Shown one piece after another: positions 1 to 12,430 of a stretch of 64,000 nt of DNA (the stretch's first letter is position 1; every line of letters begins with the position of its first letter). Both the position numbers and the translations under genes were made by a program. The notes below the pieces were generated by a model. That model worked only from the letters and a program-made list of their open reading frames with translations, had not been told where the DNA came from and searched no databases. This DNA comes from Norana najaformis (Eukaryota; Annelida; Clitellata; Crassiclitellata; Hormogastridae). The stretch covers positions 32,061,351 to 32,125,350 of the forward strand of contig OZ029914.1 of the NCBI GenBank assembly GCA_964023275.1, in the 5' to 3' direction.

Positions 1-1703
1 CAACCAGCTGAACATAATTTGTTTTTTTACTGCCCAGAAAGTTGTTGACAACGACCTTCAAAGACTGCCACGCAGTTAACTCAACTTTATTCAGAAGTTC
101 GTCCAAGTGAATGTCATTCATCGGTTCCCTGATCTGTGGAAGAGCAAATATGCCTTCTCGTATCTTGGCCTCACTTATGCGAGGACACTTGTCTCTTAAG
201 TACTTGAACCCCTTTCCCTCTTTCTTCAATGCCTTGACAAAGTTCTTCACTAGTCCAAGCTTTATGTGAAGAGGTGGCAACAAAACAAAACGTTACTGGG
301 ATCAACAAATAGTTCATGATGAACTTTCTTTTGGCATAGTAACAAACGTTTGCGACGTGGCCAATACTTGTTTGATGTAATGGGAATCTCTTGCACGACT
401 GTCCCACTCTCAAATGAAGCAACAATACTTTATAAACCCTAGCTTCAGCCCAAATCACCACATAGATTCCAGTTATGCTTACTGTAATGGATAGATGACA
501 GTAGCAGCTTTATATTATCATACTTCTCTTTCATGTCCACAGCATGCATTGCGTGTATTGATGGACACATTTTCTTTGTGTAATAAAACTGCTTTAAGGC
601 TTAAACTCGATAAATCGATGAACAGTCGCCATTCTTGCGGATCAAAGTGACAACCAAGTGCGCCAAACAATCCTTCAATATTTTTGTAGAAATAAACAGT
701 AACGTTTTTATCAAGAAACTTGATCAAATCGTCATGTCGCTTGCGAAATACAGAAACTTTACTTCCCTGTGCCAGATTCCATCCCTGAAGGCGAGAGCCC
801 ATCAATTCCGCTTGACTCTTTGATAAATTTAAGTCCCTAACTAGTTCAGTTAGTTCAGGTTTCGTTATCAAATGAGGCTTACAGTATTGCATAGGTTGGA
901 AATCAGGATCAGTGGAGTCTTCCGTTTCTTCTGTCACAGTCTCATCAACGTCGTCGATGCTCCAAACAGCTGGTTACTTGAGCACAGGAAGACTGTCGTC
1001 ATGTGGTAGTGGTCTCAGCGTCGATGGTAGATTAGGATATTCAACTGATTTCTTGCTTTTGGAGGAATGGCCTAACACATTTGTTAAACAGAAATAACAG
1101 TCTGAAACATGACCTTTCTAATCCCGCCATATCATTGGAACAGCAAACGGCATAGACGGCCGAGAACCATTAACCCATGCTCTGAGATTGATGCGGAAGA
1201 TGTACAACAAATATGAGGCGCCCAAGCTTTATCCTGATCGCCAACTTTACATACAAAATACATTTTATAACGCTTTCTTAACAAGCGGAGTCATTGTCTT
1301 CCTTTGAGATTTCAAAGTGAACTCAACTCAGATGTAACAAAACGTATCACGGATGTTGACGCATTTAGGTGACATTTTGGACTCGCCACGATACTTTTGC
1401 GTTTGAAGAGCAGGAAAATATTACAATAATGGTGAGCCCCAATTATGTTAGTGATGAAATAAATATATTTATTACGTCACTTACATAATTAGTATTATGT
1501 CAAAATTATCACTTAAACACTAGCAGTATGTTAATTACGATTATCAATGAAGACCAATATGACGCAAACCTGCGGCAATTGCACAAAAACCTCACGTGAT
1601 AGAGAAATCCCGTGTTCATTTCTAAAATCAGCGACTGGAACCCCGCTAGAATCATCCAAATTTATTAAGGAAGCAAAATTCATGTTGAGCAACTGGTGTT
1701 ATT
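1..1703 (-). mobile_element. Decayed TIR DNA transposon, same family as the junction element at 30130-32754
   Basis: Read on the minus strand from an ATG at 1375, pieces in several frames match the protein of the intact-looking relative at 30735-32437. They include the N-terminal 'FCYI' zinc-finger region, 'VGDQDKAWAPH', 'YPNLPSTLRPLPH', the acidic linker, 'LVRDLNLSKSQAELMGSRL', 'EWRLFIDLSSLSLKAVLL' and 'LLPPLHIKLGLVKNFVKAL'. The longest open piece is 518-937. Several frameshifts and stops separate the pieces, so this copy is dead. The window begins inside it, so the 3' end is not seen. Between about 1620 and 1703 the sequence resembles the inverted end of the relative, ending in a weak match (caactggtgtta), which places the 5' end near 1703. 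Family membership is secure; the exact end is not. Confidence 0.75.
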
Positions 1704-2954
1704 GACTAGTATTGTCGGCAAGACCCGCTCCGGTGAAATTTCTGTTCCAGAACAATTTTTATTTAGGCCGAGATTTACTCATTGGCACATTTAGAAGCAA
1801 GTCTGCGCCAATGTGGGTGCCGCGAAACAAGATGGAGCACACTTGTATGAGGAATTCAAAAGTTAAAAAGAGATTAAACAAAGAAGTCATAGCAGAGATC
1901 AAAGCGGGACCAGAATCAGAAGCATTAGGCAAAAATGTACTAGGGTCGAAGATCATCCCTCCAGCGGAGCCTCTGGAAAAATGCAAATGAGGCTGTGAAC
2001 ATCTAACACTTTTGTCTGAAAGGAATTGAAAAAATTGGCAAATGGTAAGAGGATAGAGGGACGATGAGGGAGATCAAGATGTTTAAAGCGAAAATCTTCA
2101 AGTGTTCCTCGCCGACTGGAACATGGTTATCGTCGAAACAGAGAATTCTAACTGCAGCGATTATCTTCCCATCTTTAAACTTAAATGAAACTGTTGCTGC
2201 TATAACTTACAAGCTGATCAGTGTTATCCTGCATACACTACATACATACATACATACATACATACACACATACATACATACATATATACATTCATAAATA
2301 CATAATGTACATAGTTAAATATTAACTTTTGTAGTTTCTTAAAGTTTGCCGTTTCGCGTGTTTCTGTTTGATTGTACTACTCACCATAGTGGGTATTTGT
2401 GAGGCTTAGAGGGACGTGATTTTCGCGTTTTCCTCCTCTTAGCGGTTGCCATAATAAAATGACCCCGAAGGAAATGAGGTACTAACATAGTAGTGGGTCA
2501 AAAGGTCTAACATAATATGATTGATGAGAAAAAGTTAGTAGTCTTCCAGGTCTTGTTCTAGCTTCCTTTTTAGGTCTCATAAACATCCCAACTCAAATGC
2601 GGACTGCAAACCGCCACGCAGACATTATTAAATTCAATCCATCATTTTTCTGAATGAAGGCACGTGCATGATAAACATGGAAAACTAAAAATCAGTTCGA
2701 AATTCTTCTTTCTAGCAAATCAAAAACCTAGCTTATGTCTCTTCGCTTAAGCACTTGTTATATAGCTTTCACACGTTGCTCGCATATTGAAGTGAGTATT
2801 CTGTGCAATCACTAGAAGATAGTTCGTTAGTAATCCAATTTCTATTTAAAGTATTGTATTTAGCTAATTCCATTTTGATGAGCTTCACAAATCCAATTTA
2901 TTATAATCTAATGACTTCTACAACGCCGTTATAATAATCCCCAAGGCATCCGTC
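1704..2954. other. Non-coding spacer, no gene recognised
   Basis: Apart from a CATA microsatellite I see no coding region, RNA gene or complete repeat here. A 92-codon plus-strand frame at 1712-1990 has no ATG start, no recognisable motif and overlaps an equally long antisense frame, so it is not called. Confidence 0.5.
2236..2290. repeat. (CATA)n microsatellite
   Basis: A run of about 13 imperfect CATA units. The same motif recurs inside both duplicated copies (19137-19310 and 47650-47860). Confidence 0.9.
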
Positions 2955-4052
2955 GATTGTCACTCATGTCAAAAATCGCAGCCAAAATCACTAACCGTTG
3001 GAGAAGCCGGTTCGTATTCTGATAAGTCAGAGAAATCAGAACCAAGTGGGTAAGCAACTTCAAAGAGATGTGTCTTTAGTTTAGACGTGAATGGCATCAA
3101 AGAATTGGCAGAACGAACTGAACTGGGCAGTGAATTTAAAGGCTTTGGACAAGAAAAGGCTATCGAGAAGGCCCGAGCGCCCCACACTGTTCAGTTATGG
3201 GCCGCAGCAAGACTTACAGTGTCCATTGACCGAGTGCAATGTCTACCAGTATTAAGGATGAGCATCAAACACAGATAGGCCGGCTGATTTAAATGCAGAC
3301 AGATTCTAAAATGAATTCCTTGCGCAATGGGCAGTCAGTGCAGTGGATATAATATTGACTGAGTATGCTGATATTTTGGGATCCTTGTTATTGCTCTGGT
3401 AAGAGAGCTTTGAACAATTTGTGGCTTATGCAGATCTCCCTTAGTAATACCAATGAGACGGGAGTTACAATAGTCAAGTCTGCTCGAAACCATTGCATTT
3501 AGTAACTTGGATTAAGACAGTTGGAGGCAGCAGAGATTTGATTCTACGAATATCTCGTATATAAATTCAGCTGATCTGCATATGGCTTGAACATGGTTGA
3601 AAAATGGCATGGTGGAATCAAACATCACACCCAAACTGCGTGCTCATTTAGTACGATGAATAAGTAGGGCACCCAATTTGACAGACGTAAGGCACTCAAA
3701 TTTGCGGAGTTTTTGGCATGTACCTACGACAAGAAAATCAGTTTTAGAAAGATTCAGAAGAAGTTTATTACTGGCCATCCAAGATCAAACATCATGACTG
3801 AAGCAAGAAGTTGGAGGGTGGGTTTAGATGTGTATCTATCAAATGAAAGGAAGAGTTGAGTAACATCTGCCTACAAATGGCAGACAAAAGAGGTTTAGGT
3901 ATGTTGTGAACCAAGTGATGCGGTAAATACATGTAAACAGAAACATCGAACCAGTGTTCGCGACAGTGAAGGAGTATTTTATGATCAATAGTATCAAATG
4001 CCGCCGATAGGTCAAGTAGAAATCTCGGAATTACGATTACGATTAGATGATT
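2955..4052 (-). mobile_element. CR1/L2-like LINE fragment, degenerate
   Basis: The minus strand carries a broken non-LTR reverse transcriptase. At about 3900-4035 it reads 'FLLDLSAAFDTIDHKILL', the conserved RT block with the first catalytic Asp. At 2969-3187 it reads 'WGARAFS...LNSLPSSVRSAN' then 'SKLKTHLF', the conserved C-terminal end of CR1/L2 ORF2. The middle is disrupted by stops and frame changes and shorter than a full ORF2, so the copy is dead. At 4015-4052 there is also a plus-oriented GATTAC-type tail from another retroposon. Confidence 0.7.
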
Positions 4053-4054
4053 AA

Positions 4055-4139
4055 AATATTTCAAGAATGCATTTGGTTATAAAGCTAATTACCATAAGAT
4101 TATTACAATATTTTAGGAATGCGTTTGGTTATAAAGCTA
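4055..4139 (+). repeat. 33-bp direct repeat straddling the left edge of the duplication
   Basis: Positions 4055-4087 and 4107-4139 are near-identical (aatatt, then ggttataaagcta), 52 bp apart. The left breakpoint of the tandem duplication (4100/4101) lies between them. Copy B keeps only the right-hand unit, at 32761-32793. Confidence 0.8.
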
Positions 4140-4426
4140 AACGTTCAGTGACAAAATCCAGCAAACTATGGAAATGCCAATGTACTTTGATCTGTTTTGA
4201 AGAAGCAAGCATTTGTTAGTGCACAATTATGTCAACTGGCTGAACTAGGATATGTAGGTAAGGGAAGTAAACGATGACGTGTTACTTCTGCAGGGATAAG
4301 AAATTTTCATTCACAGAATGTCAATTCACATTTGAACGAAAAGAAAATGACAATAGTATTGTGACGAATAGGCAATCGAAACTTCTATCGAATGTTGAAT
4401 CAAGGTGCAGAGAAATATCGCATTAT

Positions 4427-5333
4427 CTATGATAAAGGATCAGGCTTTTCCTCGTCAGCCTTGCTCTGGTTATGCGGGTCCTTCTGCGGCACCACACGTT
4501 TAGGCTTGGGCTTAGGCTGGGCTGCAGACGACCTTGGGTTAGGAAACGCCTTGGACATCGGCAGCACTGGAGGTTCAGACGCTGTTTGGGAAAATTGGGA
4601 AGTAGAGAATTTCTTCCCCTGGTAGCATGCCTCTGCAAACTTGTCACTATACAACTGCCTTCTTTGACTCCGTGCCTGGATGCAAAGAAAAAGAAACAAA
4701 TCTATCAAGCATTGCAACTTTTTGGAGGTCAACAGTGTCCACGCATAACCGCGATTGCGCAAGAATGAAAAATATTGTGCTGCTAAAAAATATTGGGCAA
4801 CACAATATCTAGCAGAGGGTTTATTATGACAGTCGGGTTTTGGAGTCGACTGCATGATGCTCACGAAGCGTATAACAACCGTTGGCAAGTTGCAAAGCGC
4901 GATTTGCGAACAGGCAGCCGGTCTGTATAATTTTATGAGCAGTGTTTTGAGAGATTACTAATTACTCTGACTGGGATTCGGAAATTGCATTGATTGTAGA
5001 GAATTACTAGAATTACTAAAGGCATAACGAAGTTGTTCTTGGTAAAGAATGTAGCAAGTAGGACTATTTGAAAGACGCTGAATACTGAAACTGAGTGTTG
5101 AAAATGTTGTAGGAGAAATGAGTTAGCAAACCTCCTCATATCCCATTTTTTTTAACATTTTCTCAGCGTCCATCACCGTTGATTGGTTCGACATTGCTTC
5201 GCACTATGAAAACAGAAGTTTTGGTGAATGACGTATAATTGAGCAAATACAGTATAACATACATCATCATCATCATCATTGTATTCTTCTTATTATTTAT
5301 TGTTATAATTATTATTTATTATTATTATTATTA

Positions 5334-5364
<31 letters not shown>

Positions 5365-8300
5365 AGGTCAGATCAGAAGAGATTAAAGAACTGGGTTAAA
5401 ATGCTGAGAAAGAAGCACAAGAAAAAACGACGATTCGGTGTCTTTAGGCTCTGAAGACCTTAATCTGGTCCTAATTAATACAACCCTGTATGCTAACAAA
5501 ATTTATGTGACAGAAGAAAGCCCAGAATCTGAACCAGAATCTGCACAGTAAGAACTTATAACACCTGTTTGATATTGGCTTAAAATATATGGGGAAGTGT
5601 CAAACCAATCAATGCAAGAAATAGGCTTCTTATACCTCTGATGGCAATTCGACACAACTACAAATGCTATATGTGTGACCAACTTTTCCATAAAAGTTGC
5701 TCAATTCGAAGTTCAATTCGTCTTCTGCACACGTTCACAAAACTGTGAAAGTTTCTTACGCTAGTTTCCTTCTGAATTGGTTCATGGGCCAGGAATGATT
5801 TAAATCATTTCAGCTCTGTTGGTAGTCTCTACGCCATAACAGAAGAAAGCGAAGATCGGCATCTCAAAGCCTTTAACTTTTTGCAAGGACATAGTCTAAA
5901 GAGCTCTTGAGAAGCTCTTCTCTTGCGCCTGTGTATCGGAGAAAACAGTTTTCACTCACCCTTTGAGCGTGCATAACGTTCATCTGCACATGCCTTGATG
6001 CTATTTCGTGCATCTCCAATCCTCGTTGCATATGTTCTGACACTCTGCAAACCCAATACAGACCACAGAGCGTTTTAGTCTATGATATAGACATAGGCTT
6101 AGTGCCGCTTTCAGGTTCAAATGGTCTGGCATTGCGCGCAGCGGTCGATCGTAAGTTCAAGCGAATGTCTTGTTAGGCACGGTAGCATATTAAATAGAGC
6201 GCTCGGCTTGTAACGCGGAGAGTACGGGTCCGAGCCTCCTCCGAGACGGTTACTGTGTAGGGACCTTGAGCAAGTCCTGTACTCACAATTGTTCGGCGCC
6301 ATCGATTGATGCTAAGTCATTAGATAGTGGCGCCTAACAAATGCAGAAATAATAAGTATAGGTCAAGGCCACATGTATAAGAAACTGAAACAAATATGGA
6401 ATAGGCCAACAGATCTGTTATTTTTAGTTTTCTGACTGTATCCATGGAAGACCAAAGAGTTTGAGTAGGATCACATGTAGAATTGAAATATGCGTTGTAT
6501 TTAGGATTCGCTAGAACTAAACAATGTCTGTGTGCCTGTAAAAGCGCATACCTTTTGTCTGCTTAGAAATTTTAATAAATCCACGAGTGTTGTTTTATTA
6601 GGTGTAAGTGTATACGTCTCTGTCGCCGTCTCTGTCTGCCAATATGTGTTTAGTGATGAGCAGTAGTTAGCTAATGTAGTTAATAACTAGTAGTATAAAC
6701 TACTTTTTAAGTAGTTAAAAAGTAGTTATCTATTATTTTCAAAAGCAGTAAATATAGTAGTTAAAGTAACAGTTTTCAATGTCTAGTTAACTACTTTTTT
6801 AGCTTAAGATTTTCTCGGTTTCATGCTCACCAAATTGTTTCCAATGTCTTCAAATTATTTTTCTCTCACAGTTGGCAACACTGCTTCATAGATTTCATTT
6901 TAACAAATGCATGAATATGATTCTGAATTAACTCTAATTAAAATATTGCATAATATTTCATTTTAAGGTGAAGAATTAAGATTATTATTAATGACGCCTT
7001 ACACCAAGCAACTCATTGCATGAGCCAAAGTGGTTTAAAAAGTATTTTTAAAAGTAGTTTACTTTTCTAAAGTAGTTACTAACAGCAGGCTCTTACCAGT
7101 TAAACTACTTCAAAAAATTAGAAAGTAGTTATAGTTAAATTACTTCTTGAAGTAGTTAGTGCCCATCACTGTATGTATCTGTATGTCTGTCACACTTCGT
7201 CCAGATCACAGACAACAATTTTCTCGGTATTTATAGTTTCATTGGATAATAGATACAGTTCAACATGCATTTTCAACTTATCTTAAGATGCACTTTCTGA
7301 AAAGTATGTCTGATAGCGGGAGTAGGCAAGACACTAGCAGTGTCACTAGAAGCCTCACAGATAAATTGTCAAATAAGTTAAAAAAGGACATTAATTTTCG
7401 TTGGTCTGCTCCAAAGGGCGGTTCCGGAAGGGACGATTGCGGCTACGCCCCATTTGAGTTAAGAAAAGGGCACGCCACTGAATACCCTCCAAACGGGTTT
7501 GGCGTCAGCTGCCCACAGAAATAGTTTAGTAAAATGGCTCTAAAATACTTCAAAATGCATGAATGAATGGAAAAGAAAGCGAAAAGTCACAAAATGTCGG
7601 TAAAGGAAAGCAAACGGGAAAAAGACCCAAGGAAACTAGGGAAAATGGAATGAAAAAGGCGAATGAATAGAAAAGTTCAAAGGGCATTCTGTTTGACTTG
7701 AAACCTTAAAACTGGATAAAAAGGTCATGGGGATTAAAATACAACGTTCTCAGAAATGTCAGGACATGTTTGGACCATTTGAACCTTAGAAGCCTTGACG
7801 ACAAAAAAGCCCTCAAACCGTCTTCGGCATACAATACCAAGACCGCGGTTAAAGGTGTTACTGTAAAGTGTCCCATATCTCACAAGTGAGACGTAGGGGA
7901 GGCGCTCATCTCCTTTTCTTGGCCCTTGGGCCGGCGATGGACGAATCCCAAGGTCCTTGGCACGGGACCAGTGCATCGTAGTACTCCGTTTACTTCCCAG
8001 CTTACGCTGGTACAAATTCTACTGATTGGTGACCGAGGCACGGTGTTCGCAAACAACTTGCCCAGAGTCGTTACATGGAATCGAACCCACAACCGCATGA
8101 TCATTGACCAAACGCGTTACCGACAGACCACCGTGCCGCACTGTCAGAAGTGGGATCCTACCGCTGTCACCAGTCAAAGGTGTCCCTCCTCTTTATCCAA
8201 CTTTTGAATGTGCCAGGGTCTACTCCTGTTGGAAAATTGGCGATCTGTTCTCAGACGGAGGCCTATACATGCATCGCGTTAAACTGCATTACCTCATTAT

Positions 8301-11300
8301 GTTGACCTGAAGACGCCATCATATAGACTGACACGCGCTCGCACTGTTTGCGTTACACGAGGAAGCCTATAAAAGCCTAATAAGTTAAACTTACGGTGCA
8401 TTTCTCTGAAACATTTTTTGGTACGCGCAGTCTGTTAGTCGCGATTCCATGTATTGGAAATTAAGCGCTTTGTCGGCGGCATCTTGTATGGCATGGGTTC
8501 CAATGATGGGAACATTCATTCCTAAACAGACAAAAAATTCAATTAAGTTTTATCAATGGCCTGAATTTCACATTTTAGAACTCAGTGTCACCGATTAAAT
8601 GGCAAATCAAGAACGAGGAAACAAAGTTTACAATTGCGTGGGCTGATGTTACCCACTTCTCGGCGAGCGTGGATGGTTACGACAGATGCTCACAACAATG
8701 TGTAAGTGACTTTTAGGCAGCAGGTCTTAAACCTGTAAAACAAGTTGAGCATTGGTCGAAATTTTAACCTGTGCAATTTATTTTCCGTTCAAAATAAAAT
8801 GTTTTAAAAAGAAATGTTTAAAATAAAATGTTTAAAAATTAAATGCTTAAAAATAAAATGTTTAGAATTAAATGTTTCAAAATAATTAAAAAAAAATAAA
8901 ATGTTCAAGATAAAATGTTTTAAATGAAATGCTTTAAATAAATTGTTTAAAAATAAAATGTTTTTCCTGTACGAATTACTGTACGAAAGTCTAGACACCT
9001 TTTCTAGTTGCTTTCTAACCAAGTGTAAGCAGACTGCAGAATTACTTAGAAGGTTTTAGCAATTGCCAATTAGGCTGAAATATTCCAATTATATAGCTTA
9101 GAACGAAACTATGTTGCATATTATATGCAGATTAACAGGTCTTACTGCTTTCGGCCTCTTTCCTGTCCTTCGTGACTGGTTTTGTTTCAGTGAAAACACG
9201 AACGGCCTTTGCTCCGTTTGAATCCGTGTAACGAATTTGGACTTGGAACGGCAGCCGAACGGGCGTCGCAGAAATCGATGGCTCATCCTTGGTTACACTA
9301 CTCGGTTCCTGAGTCACTGGTGCTTTGGTTGGTTCATCACAATGCTTCTGATCATTGTCATCTTTTTCAACAATTGTGGCCTGAGCAACAACTGCAACTG
9401 CATCGTCATCAGGTTCATCCCGCTTATCATCACCTCCGTCGTCTTTCTTGGTTCCTGTGTATACGCAAAGCATTGGTCATCATCGACAACAATAAACGGC
9501 GATGCTTGGCACATTCACACATACACACACAGCATAACAGCAAAACACAATAACTATTAGATATAACAGACATTAAGAAACGAGGACAAATCTGTACGGC
9601 TATAGAATACTGTGAACCTCCCAGGCTAAACATAGCACTGTATAACATAATAACCCATTAGGGCGGTTCAAAATTTTTAAAGTTCATTGTTGCAACCTAC
9701 CATTGCAATTCATCCATTGAAATCTAATGTGGTGAAATTTCAGCCAAACCGAACCATAGTTAGAGGTTCAGCAAGTCGATCAAAGATTTCTGGGTACACG
9801 ATTTTATACGGTTTTGTTGCGAACAAACCGGAATCAGAACATAAACATAACAAAATATGTAGGCCTAGTTTAGTATGACTTAACTATCAAAATGATGAGA
9901 TTACTGTAATAAAATAGAGAGCTACCAAACTACAAGTGCAATAACATATTTGTCAAACTTAAACTTAGACATATAATGCCTTTGCCCGTCGTTAGTGTGG
10001 TGAAAGTTTAGATTAATATTCTGTATTTGATACAAGTCCTGCCATCAGCCTTCTTCTTGTAGTCAAGAAATTTGTGATGCTCCTGAAGAACTTGCAGTAA
10101 ATATTGTGTTTATTCGAAAACAGCTTTACTAATGGATCTGCTTCACTCCTCTACAGGTCTTAATTGTCACTGAAACCTTAAACGCCATCACAGATTGCAG
10201 TGAAGCAAGAAAGTTCTCGTTTCTCATTCCAGCTTTCTGGTGATAACTGCAGGAATGAATCCTTTAGTTCCAGGGTTTGAAAAAAATGTTCCTGTGTTGG
10301 TGGTAACAACAGAACTCAGTGAGCTGTTTAAAAAAATCGGACGTTGAGCCAAGTCCGAGAAGTAGGTGCTCCGATCCAACGTGCCGACGTAGATCGTTGA
10401 CCAGTCTTTCTTTCTCAGTGAACTCGCTTTATAGACTGCCAACCAAATGTGACTTCATGCACTATAGATTTTGACAGAACTTCGCAGTAGTGACCTGATT
10501 AATTTCTTGGTTTCTGTATTCGGTAAGCTAGGGAAGAAAACGAAGATCATTGCATGGGTATAGAGGGCGCTGGGAGAATGGAAACAGGCCTGGATGCAAA
10601 CAATTACTCAAGGGACAGAAGATGAAAGGATGGCCCATCATTTGACGGTCGATAGTGCAGTAAAGCAGTGGTATAGCAATTTAGTAGCTAGTTGTTAAGA
10701 ACATAAAAAATTGGGACTTCAACAGGAGAACCTCGAGACCTGATGCTGCACATCAAGATGCCGAGGCGAGAAGCAGTGAATGTAGATCAAGGCTCAGCAA
10801 GCCAAATTTGGCCTCGGAGGCAACGGATTATATAATTCAGTGTTTATAACAAACAATATCCGCAAGGCTATTTATATCTGGTTATCTAACGTAAACCCAT
10901 ATGCAATCAAGACTACCTTCACAACCCCTCGTCTTTGGTTTTTTCTTACGACGAACGCCGTACTCGAAAGAAATCTCGGTTCCTCGAGCTACGTTTCCAA
11001 TATCCCTCAATGCATGGCTAGGTCTGTCTGGTTCTCCACGAACATACCTTAAAGCATATGAAATGTTTCGACTCAAAAAGCGCTTCAACTAAGTGTAACA
11101 TTATGCTGTATAATGTTAATATGTACTCTATTCTAAGAATCTACAGTCAAGTCAGAGCAATTGTAATACTAACAGCACCTAGTCAGTCAATGTCTAGTCA
11201 GTCATTGTCAGTGCGAGTATGTTGCTCCTACGAGTATGTTGCGGTAGTCTGTTGGAGCCAAAAGCATCCATGACTCTACAGTAGTCCATCCGTCGCACTA

Positions 11301-12374
11301 TTCGAGTGGCATTGATGTTTTGAGGGTAAGAGCTACAATCAAGGGAGTATTTAGTGGAACACAGAGAGGGCGTGGCCCATAGCACAATCATAGGTCCGCA
11401 ACTATGAGGAGGGGAATCTGAATCAGAGGATGATATAATTACAAATTGAACTTAATTACTTTTTAATATAGCAATTTTGGCAGCATTTCATGATTTACTA
11501 TTTGTAATTCATTGTGAGGTGAGAAAGACCCAGCCGGATGGCCCATTTGAGCCACCTACTGTGCAGGGCGATACAAAGTGCAAATCGGGTTTAAAGTGTT
11601 TCGGTTGGATCACGCTAAGTAAACCTAATGACACTGCACAACAACTCAGATTTTAACAGATATAGTTGATTGCCTTATTGATTGCCTTACAAGTGTTTCA
11701 GTAATTACTACAGCTGAATCCGTCAACCCCGTGCAGGGCCATGTTCTTAACGCCACAGATCGCGCTACCGAGTTCGTGTTGTCTGGAAAAACTCACAAAT
11801 TTCTGATGTTGAATATTTTGTAACTCCAGGTTGTCGACGTGGTTAGGTAAGTGGGCAGCATGCACAGAAATTTCATTATCACAGGTTGTTAGTATATCCC
11901 AAAACGGTGATCGTTTTACGGGAAGTGCAAATCAGCTGCATGTTCACGTGATTTTTTTATCTGCCCTGCTAGAAAATAACTCCAAATAACTCGATTCAAA
12001 ATTCGGAATCGTAATACGATTCATAACCATTGTACTAGCACTTACAGGTCCCTGTGGACGAAGAACCTGGCTGTGGCGTGCGTTGCTATGATTACTTCGG
12101 CCAGAATGTTTCCAAACTCTTCTGTTGCCGCCTGTGGATCCACGATGTTCACCTGCAACGTACGACGTGCGCGAAGATTAACATTGTCAAACGGAAAACC
12201 CATCATACAAACTCATTGATGCTCCACCGCTTGCAATTTCTGCTTCGGCCTTTTACTCAAAACTGAAAACATTCCTCTTCAACAGATCCTATCCTGACAC
12301 CCTTCTTTCTCTTATCTCTCTCTCTGTCTCTTTATCTATCTATCCCTCTAACTCTCTCTCTCTCTCTCTCTCTC

Positions 12375-12430
<56 letters not shown>

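Noticed and set aside
7288-7524. 78-codon plus-strand frame with a good ATG
   Set aside because: Several amino-acid differences in copy B, no family motif, and it is intronic and antisense. Not enough to call a gene.
8077-8141. tRNA-like sequence with good A and B boxes
   Set aside because: It is the head of a SINE: the acceptor stem does not pair, and a 300-bp body follows in both copies.
9209-9560. Two long overlapping plus-strand frames of 114 and 107 codons
   Set aside because: They lie antisense to exon 10 of gene A, whose minus-strand frame has splice sites in phase and a match in gene C. They are shadow frames.
10224-10442. 72-codon minus-strand frame preserved in copy B
   Set aside because: No splice context and no homology that I recognise; gene C shows no equivalent between the matching exons.
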